A program made the translations under genes and the position numbers. From Paenibacillus_AR mesotrionivorans (GTDB lineage Bacteria > Bacillota > Bacilli > Paenibacillales > NBRC-103111), in contig NZ_JBJURJ010000018.1 of the NCBI RefSeq assembly GCF_046098205.1, forward strand, positions 120,739-184,738: a stretch of 64,000 bases of DNA. The letters are read 5' to 3'. The notes under the pieces are model-generated. The model saw only the letters and a list, made by a program, of their open reading frames with translations. It did no database searches and was not told the origin of the DNA. The first letter of the stretch is position 1. The number at the start of each line of letters is the position of its first letter. Shown here in pieces: positions 57,485 through 64,000 of the stretch.

Positions 57485-58975
57485 ATGGGCAAGAAGGGAA
57501 TGGCTTTATTGATTAGCTGTATGATGCTGCCGGGTTTATTTGCGCCTCCAGGAGTGGCAGCCGCCTCCGAAGCACCCATTGTATTGAAGCTGAACGATGT
57601 GAATGCGGCTGTAGGGGAGAAATCCTATCTGCTGCAGAGCGCACCCGTGCTGGTGAACGATGTAACTATGGTGCCGCTCCGGTTTATTGGAGATGCCCTG
57701 GGAGCCTCTACGGCCTGGAACGGGGATACGCAAACGGTAACCCTGACCGGTTCCGGTACAACCATTGAGCTCAGCATCGGGGAAAAGGTGGCGCTGGTCA
57801 ATAACCTGCAGGTTACAATGGAGCAGCCGGCCGCCATTATGCACGATACCACGATGGTGCCCTTACGGTTCCTTGCGGAAGCCTTGGGACAAACCGTGAC
57901 ATTCCATCCGGAGCTGCAAACCATCACCTTGTCCAAACCCGCATCCGCCACCACCCCCGCAGTCACACCTTCAGTACCCGCCATCCCTACGGTGGATAAC
58001 CTGGTTCCGGATCCGGAGGCAGGCAAACGAATCCCTTTTGCCACACAGCTGATCGACGTAGCCGTAGATCAAAAGGGTTACGTATATTCTCTTCAGAAGG
58101 ATCCCAACACGGGTTATGTGGTGAAAAAAGTTGACCCGGAAACCGGACGTTTCCAAATCGTGTTCCAGATTGATGCCAAATTAAATTTTGAATACGATGA
58201 CCTGCTCTTCAATAGCTACTTTATGGGGGGGCCGGTAAATAAAAAAACCTTCATTTATGCAGAGTTTCATCCGACCCGGCTTTACTACAGCCATAGTCTG
58301 GACCGTATGTATATATTGGACGGCGGGATCGCCTATTCCTTGGAGCCGGAGGTGAAGCTGGAAACCCATCCGTTCACACTGCGCGCTATGCTTCCTTATG
58401 ATGTAGACTATGTAGGCGTCAAGATGGGACAGGCCTTTTTCTCCTCCATGTTTGAGACAGTGGATGGGGAAACCTTCTACTTGGAGGGCGACCGGGCGAT
58501 TTATTCCAGCCGTAGAGGCGGCGGTACTGAATTTGTAACCAAAACCTTTATCGAACCGAACAGTGAGCTGACATCTGCGGTCAAAGACAACGCCATTTAT
58601 ACCTATGAAATGAGTACCGGTGCCATATCCGTGCTGAAGGATTCGAGCCTCAAGCGGTTAGCGGCGGCTCCCGTAGCAGGCGCATTAAGCTGTATTGGAG
58701 AAAACGGGAATTTCTATGTAATGACTACGGATAACATATATAAAATCACGGTGGACGGGGAAGTCTCCACATTGGTGGATACCAAGAAGCTTCACTTTAA
58801 CAAGGGGCTGTATAAAGGAAAAGGCAAGGAATATGGCACTCTTGAAGGGGCTGACCCTGCCGGGCTTACCTTCTATACATACACCCGCTTTACTGTTGAT
58901 CAAAAGGACAATGTTATTCTAATCGACCAGACCAGCAGAATGATCCGGAGAATTAATCTAACCCAGGGAGAGTAG
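57485..58975 (+). CDS. Secreted protein with copper-amine-oxidase N-terminal domains
   Basis: The protein has about 496 residues. A signal peptide (MALLISCMMLPGLFAPPG..., cleavage near VAAA-SEA) is followed by two Cu_amine_oxidN1 repeats of about 55 residues, each with VTMVPLRF-x-GDALG or TTMVPLRFLAEALG. A Thr/Pro linker and a C-terminal domain of about 320 residues that looks beta-propeller-like follow. Such stalk domains are very common in Paenibacillus surface proteins. The 57485 ATG is chosen over the TTG at 57464, although neither has a strong ribosome site. The next gene starts 26 bases on, so it may form an operon with the amidase. Confidence 0.8.
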   Translation: MGKKGMALLISCMMLPGLFAPPGVAAASEAPIVLKLNDVNAAVGEKSYLLQSAPVLVNDVTMVPLRFIGDALGASTAWNGDTQTVTLTGSGTTIELSIGEKVALVNNLQVTMEQPAAIMHDTTMVPLRFLAEALGQTVTFHPELQTITLSKPASATTPAVTPSVPAIPTVDNLVPDPEAGKRIPFATQLIDVAVDQKGYVYSLQKDPNTGYVVKKVDPETGRFQIVFQIDAKLNFEYDDLLFNSYFMGGPVNKKTFIYAEFHPTRLYYSHSLDRMYILDGGIAYSLEPEVKLETHPFTLRAMLPYDVDYVGVKMGQAFFSSMFETVDGETFYLEGDRAIYSSRRGGGTEFVTKTFIEPNSELTSAVKDNAIYTYEMSTGAISVLKDSSLKRLAAAPVAGALSCIGENGNFYVMTTDNIYKITVDGEVSTLVDTKKLHFNKGLYKGKGKEYGTLEGADPAGLTFYTYTRFTVDQKDNVILIDQTSRMIRRINLTQGE

Positions 58976-59001
58976 CTTTGGCTGCAGAAGGGAGAAAGAA
59001 G

Positions 59002-59925
59002 ATGGGAACCACCACCAGGCATTTTACAGGATATGCCCATTTGATTCTTGCGATGGTACTGATGGTCACCTTGTTTCCTATAACGGCAGAAGCCAAACCC
59101 GGGAATCAACAGACGGTGTGTGTGGACCCCGGCCACCAGCAGTATGGCAATAACACCCTGGAGCCGGTGTCCCCGGAATCCAAGGAGATGAAGGCCAAGG
59201 TCAGCTCCGGTACCCGTGGCGTGAAGACGAAGAAGCCGGAATACGTGCTAACCCTGGAGGCTTCTGTGCTGCTGAAGGAGAAGCTGGAGGCCTTCGGCTA
59301 CCAGGTGGTGATGACCCGGGATTCCCATGATGTGGACATCTCCAATGTGGAGCGGGCTCAAATGTGCAACGTGGCCGAAGCGGATCTGGCCGTGCGCATC
59401 CATGCCGACGGGGCCGATTCCTCGAAGGTCCAAGGAATTTCGCTTTTGTATCCGGCGTGGACGGAGGAAAATGGCGAGGTGTTTAACCGGAGCAAGGAGG
59501 CAGCCGGAATCATACTCCGCCAGGCGGTGGATGCCACAGGGGCTGTTTCCAGAGGAACCGTGCCCCGTTCGGATCTTACCGGCTTCAATTGGTCCACAGT
59601 GCCCTCCGTTCTGGTGGAGATGGGCTTTATGACCAACCCGGAGGAGGACCGGAGGCTGTCCGATTCGGATTATCTGGACCGATTGGCTGAAGGCATAGCC
59701 GAGGGCATTAATCTATCCCTCGCCGTTCCAACGGATGATGTGGAGGTTGCGGGAGAATATACTCTGGACTTGTCCGGCCATACCCAGCTGTATACCTATT
59801 CCGACGGCAAAATGGTTCGCACCCGCTATGCGCTTTCGCCCCAGACGGTAGGCGCCACTGCCCAAAAAGGAAGCTGGGCCAAGATAAATACCTGGGTAGG
59901 CGGGCTTTGGGTGCACATGGAGTAG
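59002..59925 (+). CDS. N-acetylmuramoyl-L-alanine amidase (Amidase_3) with C-terminal SH3-like tail
   Basis: This 307-residue amidase has a signal peptide (HLILAMVLMVTLFPITAEA) and a zinc amidase domain. Zinc ligands and the catalytic Glu are seen as VDPGHQQ, LTLEASVLL (Glu), RIHADGADSS and VLVEMGFMTNPEED. A short C-terminal SH3-like strand set (YTLDLSGHTQLYTYSDGKMV) may bind wall. Cleaves the amide between muramic acid and the peptide stem. The ATG at 59002 follows AAGGGAG with 8-base spacing; a TTG at 58978 is less likely. Confidence 0.9.
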   Translation: MGTTTRHFTGYAHLILAMVLMVTLFPITAEAKPGNQQTVCVDPGHQQYGNNTLEPVSPESKEMKAKVSSGTRGVKTKKPEYVLTLEASVLLKEKLEAFGYQVVMTRDSHDVDISNVERAQMCNVAEADLAVRIHADGADSSKVQGISLLYPAWTEENGEVFNRSKEAAGIILRQAVDATGAVSRGTVPRSDLTGFNWSTVPSVLVEMGFMTNPEEDRRLSDSDYLDRLAEGIAEGINLSLAVPTDDVEVAGEYTLDLSGHTQLYTYSDGKMVRTRYALSPQTVGATAQKGSWAKINTWVGGLWVHME

Positions 59926-59961
59926 GGCTGACAAATAAGGAGACATCCTATAAAAGACAAG

Positions 59962-59990
59962 GCATCCGGAGAGGATGCTTTTCTCTTTTA
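59962..59990 (+). terminator. Terminator after the amidase gene
   Basis: GCATCC (59962-59967) pairs with GGATGC (59973-59978), followed by TTTTCTCTTTT. Confidence 0.75.
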
Positions 59991-60108
59991 TAGAGGGACT
60001 GGACGCAGGTTGGTTGGTATGTCCGGCTGCATGGCCGAATAAGCTTCGTATGAACGGCAAGTGTGCTATAATGCTGGTGTTACAACCTTGTACGGATAGG
60101 GTGAGAAT

Positions 60109-60900
60109 ATGGCGGAATCGTTGATTTGGGCAGCAAGCGGAACAGGTTTCACCTTTCTGATGACAACTCTGGGAGCGGCGATGGTCTTCCTCTTCCACAA
60201 AACCATGAGCGGGAAAGTGCAGAAGATATTCCTCGGCTTTGCAGCGGGGGTTATGATTGCGGCATCGGTATGGAGCCTTCTCATCCCGGCCATTGAAGCA
60301 GCGGAGGCCAGCGGGCAAATAGGCTGGATTCCCGCAGCCGGCGGATTTGTATTGGGGATTTTCTTCCTGTACGGACTAGATCTGCTTATTCCCCATCTTC
60401 ATCCCTCAGGCAGCAAGCCAGAGGGGATGTCCACCTCCATGAAGCGCACCTCCTTGCTGGTATTGGCGGTGACCCTGCATAATATCCCCGAGGGAATGGC
60501 GGTGGGGCTCTCCTTTGCTTTGGCTGCGCAGCAGGGAGATACGGCTTCCTATGCCTCCGCTCTGGCGCTGGCCATCGGCATCGGCATCCAGAACTTCCCC
60601 GAGGGGGCGGCTATATCGCTGCCGCTGCGCCAGGAGGGGATGAGCACCCGGCGGGCTTTTGCCATGGGCAGCATGTCCGGCATTGTGGAGCCGATCTTCG
60701 GCATTTTGGCCGTGCTGGTGGCCGCTATTATTATGCCGTATATGCCGTGGCTGCTGGCTTTTGCCGCAGGTGCCATGATGTATGTGGTGGTGGAGGAGCT
60801 GATCCCGGAGGCCCACTTGGGAGAACACTCCAACATCGGGACGTTCGGTGTGATGGGCGGCTTTCTGGTGATGATGATTTTGGACGTGGCGTTGGGTTAA
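60109..60900 (+). CDS. ZIP family divalent metal transporter
   Basis: This 263-residue protein has eight membrane helices. Helices IV and V carry the ZIP metal site (VTLHNIPEGMAVGLSFA and IGIQNFPEGAAISLPLR, each with His/Asn and Glu). Its cytoplasmic His-poor loop (LHPSGSKPEGMSTS) separates the halves. It is similar to bacterial ZupT-like proteins that import Zn2+, Fe2+ or Mn2+. It is preceded by a GGGTGA ribosome site and TATAAT-like -10. Metal selectivity is not readable. Confidence 0.92.
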   Translation: MAESLIWAASGTGFTFLMTTLGAAMVFLFHKTMSGKVQKIFLGFAAGVMIAASVWSLLIPAIEAAEASGQIGWIPAAGGFVLGIFFLYGLDLLIPHLHPSGSKPEGMSTSMKRTSLLVLAVTLHNIPEGMAVGLSFALAAQQGDTASYASALALAIGIGIQNFPEGAAISLPLRQEGMSTRRAFAMGSMSGIVEPIFGILAVLVAAIIMPYMPWLLAFAAGAMMYVVVEELIPEAHLGEHSNIGTFGVMGGFLVMMILDVALG

Positions 60901-60957
60901 CGGGGACCGGAAGCTTGAGAATATGGAATACTGCTCGAAGAAAAGGAGCTGTTTGCA

Positions 60958-61551
60958 ATGGATAGACTGGAGGTTCAGTCCTGTACGGTCCAATCTCTGG
61001 AGGAACTGCGGGAATTGGTGGGGCCCCCCCATGAAGCCGTCGTCAAAAAAAGCATAGGATTGATCAGCGAAGAGGCTAAAGGCTTTATCTCGCAGTCTCC
61101 TATGATGTTTCTATCCACCTCCAGCGGGGACGGGGCTTGTGACGTTTCCCCGCGCGGCGATGCACCCGGATTTGTCCATGTGGCCAACCCGCAGCAGCTG
61201 GTTATTCCGGAGCGGCCCGGCAACAAGCGGGTGGACTCCTTATGCAATATTCTCGAGAACCCCCATGTGGGGCTGCTGTTTCTTATTCCCGGCATGGAAG
61301 AGGTGCTGCGGGTTAACGGACGTGCCACGGTGATTAAGGAGCACCCGGTACTGGAGCTGCTGAAGCTGAAAGGCAAAGCGCCCCTGCTCGGGATTGTGGT
61401 GGAGGTGGAGGAGTGTTTTATCCACTGTCCCCGTGCGTTGAAGCATTCCGGCATCTGGGAACAAGATAGCTGGCCGGCCAAGGAGCAGCTTCCGTCCTCC
61501 ATGGATATTTTCCAATCCCACCTGAAGATAAGCGGTTATACCCGGGAGTAG
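60958..61551 (+). CDS. PPOX-class FMN-binding protein (pyridoxamine 5'-phosphate oxidase family)
   Basis: This 197-residue protein has the PPOX split-barrel pattern: SQSPMMFLSTSSGDGACDVSPRGD, LVIPERPGNKRVDSLCNIL and PHVGLLFLIPGMEEVLRVNGRA. It closely fits the MSMEG_1061-type subfamily of predicted flavin oxidoreductases. AAAAGGAG precedes the ATG. It follows the ZIP gene by 57 bases. The physiological substrate is unknown. Confidence 0.88.
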   Translation: MDRLEVQSCTVQSLEELRELVGPPHEAVVKKSIGLISEEAKGFISQSPMMFLSTSSGDGACDVSPRGDAPGFVHVANPQQLVIPERPGNKRVDSLCNILENPHVGLLFLIPGMEEVLRVNGRATVIKEHPVLELLKLKGKAPLLGIVVEVEECFIHCPRALKHSGIWEQDSWPAKEQLPSSMDIFQSHLKISGYTRE

Positions 61552-61669
61552 CAGCGGTGCGGGTAAGAGGCACCGGAACGAGAAACTTTCCATTTGTTTG
61601 CCCTGTTGAGTAAGATGACCATGCCAAACCCTGCTTTCCTTCATACACCATCCCATACGCTTGATCTAT

Positions 61670-61692
61670 ACCGCTGCTTGCAGCGGTTTTTT
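61670..61692 (+). terminator. Terminator after the PPOX gene
   Basis: ACCGCTG (61670-61676) and CAGCGGT (61681-61687) around CTTG, followed by TTTTT. Confidence 0.88.
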
Positions 61693-61713
61693 GCGTAGGG
61701 AGCTGCTGCTGAG

Positions 61714-61862
61714 GCGGACTGAGGAGCCTCTATTTGGTTAAAATTCAGTGTTTTGTCCTTTTTACGGACAGAGGAGTCGTTATTTTGTGGAAATAGCGGC
61801 TCCTGTGTCCGCAAGATTCGCCAAAGCCCCTTATTATAAAAAATAGCGGATTGTGGGTCCGA
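61714..61862. repeat. 149-bp intergenic element with 22-nt units and short centre (locus R5)
   Basis: Forward units at 61714 and 61764, inverted units at 61791 and 61841, with the GCGGAC-type head of R4. The arm period is again exactly 50 nt, but the centre gap is only 5 nt instead of 35. It fills most of the gap between the PPOX gene and pnuC. Confidence 0.88.
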
Positions 61863-61908
61863 TAGCTGATAAAAAGGAATAAAATCACTTGAAATCGGCG
61901 CAACCACC

Positions 61909-61951
61909 TGTTATTATTGATATTAACAAAATGTTATTAACATAATATAAT
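61909..61951 (+). promoter_or_regulatory. Promoter and nested TGTTA/TAACA palindromes upstream of pnuC
   Basis: TTAACA (61923-61928), 17 bases, TATAAT (61946-61951). The spacer contains the perfect palindrome TGTTATTAACA (61932-61942), and a wider TGTTA-N10-TAACA spans 61909-61928. The position suits a repressor of NAD-salvage genes; the factor is unknown. Confidence 0.6.
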
Positions 61952-61984
61952 AAACAAACGAGCAACAAAAGGAGGCAAACAGCT

Positions 61985-62662
61985 ATGAAAACATATGCGG
62001 GTGGCTGGAATTTATACGAACTGGTTTGGTTAAGCTTATTCTCCGGTATGGCCATTGTGCTGACCGTCCTTATGAAGGATACGCTGTTTGGTTTTACGGT
62101 GTTTCTTACCGGTGTGCTCTGTGTGGTGCTGGCCGCCAAGGGCAACCTGATGACCTACGTTTTCGGTATGTACAATACCTTGGGTTATGCCTACTTGGCC
62201 TGGGGGAACGGTTTGTTCGGAGAGGTGGGGCTGAATCTGCTGTTTTTCGTCCCTATGAATATTATCGGTTTTGTGATGTGGAAGAATCACCGCCAAGGCG
62301 GCAAATTAACCATGCTGCAGCTGAATAAACGCGGTCTTCTGCTGGTGGCTGCTGTGTGTGCGGCGGGGAGTGTGGCGCTGGGCTTCGGATTATCCCTGAT
62401 CGAGGCGCAGAACTCGCCTTATATCGATGCCACCACCACCGTGCTGTCTGTTATGGCAACCTTGCTGATGGTGAAGCGGTATAAAGAGCAATGGCTGGTT
62501 TATATTGTATTGAATATGTTTACTGTTCTGTTGTGGGCCATCCGTACCGCGGAGGGAAGCCCGGACGGAGGGATGATGATCATCATGTGGAGCGCTTATC
62601 TGATCAATGCGCTGTACGGCTATTATACGTGGAACAAAGGGGCGAAGGAGGCGCTGCAATGA
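61985..62662 (+). CDS. pnuC: Nicotinamide riboside transporter PnuC
   Basis: This 225-residue membrane protein has seven predicted helices with the PnuC pattern WNLYELVWLSLFSGMAIVL, LTGVLCVVLAAKGNLMTYVFGMYNTLGYA (seen as adjacent conserved stretches) and FFVPMNIIGFVMWKNH. It moves nicotinamide riboside by facilitated diffusion, driven by intracellular phosphorylation. AAAAGGAGG precedes the ATG. Its stop overlaps the nadR start by 4 bases. Confidence 0.93.
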   Translation: MKTYAGGWNLYELVWLSLFSGMAIVLTVLMKDTLFGFTVFLTGVLCVVLAAKGNLMTYVFGMYNTLGYAYLAWGNGLFGEVGLNLLFFVPMNIIGFVMWKNHRQGGKLTMLQLNKRGLLLVAAVCAAGSVALGFGLSLIEAQNSPYIDATTTVLSVMATLLMVKRYKEQWLVYIVLNMFTVLLWAIRTAEGSPDGGMMIIMWSAYLINALYGYYTWNKGAKEALQ

Positions 62663-63663
62663 AAACGCTGGGACTTACACTGGGGAAATTTGCGCCCTTG
62701 CACAAGGGGCATCAATATATGATTGAAACGGCGCTGCAGGAGGTGGATGAGCTGATCGTGGTCATCTACGATACCCCGGTGATGCCGGTGCCGCTGCATA
62801 TCCGGGCGGGGTGGATCCGGCAGCTTTATCCGCAGGTGCGGGTCATCGAGGCCTGGGACGGCCCGGATGGATATTCCGACGACCGGGAGCACGAAATCCG
62901 GGAGGAGCAGTATATCCTCGGGCTGCTGAACGGAGAGCAGGTGACTCATTTTTACTCCAGTGAATTTTACGGCGATCATATGAGCCGCGCCTTGGGAGCG
63001 GTGGACCGGCGGGTGGATGAGCCACGGGGCCAGGTGCCCGTATCCGCCACTATGATCCGCTCCGATCCGTACCGGTACCGGGAGTTTGTCAGCGATATTG
63101 TATACCGCGACTTAATTACGAAGGTGGTGTTTGTGGGAGCCATGTCCACCGGCAAGTCCACCCTGACGGTGGCGTTGGCGCAGAAGTACAACACCACCTT
63201 CGCCAGTGAATATGGTCGGGATTATTGGACGGAGCATCAGGTGGACAGAAGAATCGGCCTGGAAGCCTTCGACGAGATTGCCGTGGGGCATCTGGAGCGG
63301 GAGGAGCAGGCACTGCTGAAGGCTAACCGCTATTTGTTTGTGGATACCAACGCCATCACCACCTATATGTTTGCCTTGGATTACCATGGGAGGGCGCCGG
63401 AGTTGTTGACCCGGCTGGCGCTGGAGAACGCGAAGCGGTACGACCTGTTTTTCCTGTGCGACGACGATATTCCCTATGACGATACCTGGGATCGCAGCGG
63501 CGAGCAGAAGCGGAGCGTCTTCCACAAGCAGATTATCGCCGACCTGAAGGAGCGCCGGATTCCCTACATTACCCTGAGAGGGAGTCTGGAGGAGCGGATA
63601 AGGAAGGTCGATGAGGTGCTGGCCCGCTTCCAGCCGTTCAGCAACTTTTTCGGGGAGGGCTGA
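62659..63663 (+). CDS. nadR: NadR-like bifunctional NMN adenylyltransferase/ribosylnicotinamide kinase
   Basis: This 334-residue protein has an N-terminal nucleotidyltransferase domain with HKGH at residues 15-18 and SATMIRSDP near 132. A C-terminal P-loop kinase domain follows, with Walker A VGAMSTGKST and FVDTNAITTYMF. There is no N-terminal HTH, so unlike enterobacterial NadR it is not a repressor. It phosphorylates the riboside imported by PnuC and makes NAD. The start is fixed by the ATGA overlap with pnuC; the longer frame from 62491 is an artefact. Confidence 0.92.
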   Translation: MKTLGLTLGKFAPLHKGHQYMIETALQEVDELIVVIYDTPVMPVPLHIRAGWIRQLYPQVRVIEAWDGPDGYSDDREHEIREEQYILGLLNGEQVTHFYSSEFYGDHMSRALGAVDRRVDEPRGQVPVSATMIRSDPYRYREFVSDIVYRDLITKVVFVGAMSTGKSTLTVALAQKYNTTFASEYGRDYWTEHQVDRRIGLEAFDEIAVGHLEREEQALLKANRYLFVDTNAITTYMFALDYHGRAPELLTRLALENAKRYDLFFLCDDDIPYDDTWDRSGEQKRSVFHKQIIADLKERRIPYITLRGSLEERIRKVDEVLARFQPFSNFFGEG

Positions 63664-64000
63664 GGCGCTTTTGCAAGATCGTACGTGGATGGGTGAAGGA
63701 TTCTAGCTAAGATGAACGTAAACAAAGGGCAGCCCTCCAAATTGCTACTGTCGTAGGTTAAAATGGAAAGTGACCACCACCCATTTCAGAGCTACATAGC
63801 AAAGGAGAGCTGTTACTATGCATTCTACCACAAAATTTATCGGTTTGGATGTCTCGAAAGAAACCATCGCCGTTGCCATTGCTGAAGTCGGCCAAGAAGC
63901 TCCCCGGTATTATGGAAGTATTGCGCATACGCCTGCTGCGTTACGAAAACTCATCCGTGCTCTGGGCTCCGTCGAAACCCTTTCTTTTTGTTATGAGGCG
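63664..64000 (+). mobile_element. IS110-family insertion sequence, left end (right end outside window)
   Basis: The transposase start at 63818 and a 154-base non-coding stretch after the nadR stop indicate the left part of an IS110-group element. In this group the left non-coding end encodes the bridge RNA that recognises donor and target DNA. The exact left boundary is not visible because IS110 elements lack clear terminal inverted repeats. Confidence 0.6.
63818..64000 (+). CDS. IS110-family transposase, N-terminal part (cut by window edge)
   Basis: An ATG at 63818 with AAAGGAGAG 8 bases upstream opens a frame of 61 codons that runs off the right edge. It starts MHSTTKFIGLDVSKETIAVA; the first acidic residue of the DEDD RuvC-like catalytic set lies in GLDVSKE. 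This opening is characteristic of IS110/IS1111 transposases (about 330-400 residues complete). Whether the element is intact cannot be judged. Confidence 0.85.
   Translation, partial: MHSTTKFIGLDVSKETIAVAIAEVGQEAPRYYGSIAHTPAALRKLIRALGSVETLSFCYEA

Overview
The window reads as chromosomal DNA of an endospore-forming, low-GC-lineage Gram-positive of the Paenibacillaceae, most likely Paenibacillus. The pointers are a GerA/GerB/GerC germinant-receptor operon, a sporulation-type PAS histidine kinase, a BclB-like collagen exosporium protein, a DUF3231 protein, strong AGGAGG ribosome sites and moderately GC-rich coding DNA. This is inferred from gene content, not from a database match. No rRNA, tRNA or CRISPR array was seen. 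The left edge cuts a MATE exporter and the right edge cuts an IS110-family transposase.

Layout: 1-4.4 kb holds the MATE exporter with its divergent TetR regulator, an RhlE-type RNA helicase and meso-diaminopimelate dehydrogenase. 4.4-8.4 kb is the germination receptor operon. 8.5-12.8 kb holds an MFS exporter and a MacB/FtsX-type ABC exporter under a second TetR. 12.8-17.3 kb is a nitrite-assimilation locus: TrpD2-like protein, ANTAR antiterminator, ferredoxin-type nitrite reductase and formate/nitrite channel. Its leader carries two ANTAR-type hexaloops and an intrinsic terminator, and a GlnR/TnrA-type box lies nearby. 17.6-23.5 kb is a complete mrpABCDEFG Na+/H+ antiporter operon, divergent from an orphan KdpD-type stress domain protein. 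24.5-33.5 kb is mixed: APH-family kinase, PAS kinase, CPT-like phosphotransferase with an ermC-style leader, SDR, PhnA, DUF2812/PadR pair, hydrolase and an SH3/BsuPI secreted protein. 33.5-39.1 kb has a Tet(M)-like GTPase, an MFS exporter and an ABC-F protein behind a leader-peptide attenuator. 39-45.8 kb has a secreted coiled-coil protein with its own switch-like leader, a hydrolase, a VOC protein, a MerR/GyrI regulator, the exosporium collagen and an ECF41 sigma factor with a GyrI-like partner. 45.9-49.9 kb is a Fur-boxed siderophore ABC uptake operon. 50-64 kb carries MarR/epoxide hydrolase, DUF3231, an amidohydrolase, a hydrolase, CbiA, a copper-amine-oxidase-N protein, a cell-wall amidase, a ZIP transporter, a PPOX protein, the pnuC-nadR NAD salvage pair and the IS110 start.

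Three themes stand out. First, translation- or transcription-coupled leaders sit in front of resistance-like genes: the CPT-like gene has an 11-codon leader ORF and four alternating RNA segments, and the ABC-F gene has a 47-codon leader ORF, a competing antiterminator and a terminator. Second, a family of intergenic elements has conserved geometry but divergent sequence. A 22-25 nt unit recurs at exactly 50 nt, two copies forward then two inverted, at four loci, with a half copy at a fifth. Third, many local regulators have visible palindromic operators (two TetR, PadR, Fur, GlnR/TnrA, ECF41). Everything here comes from reading the sequence; no alignment or folding program was run.
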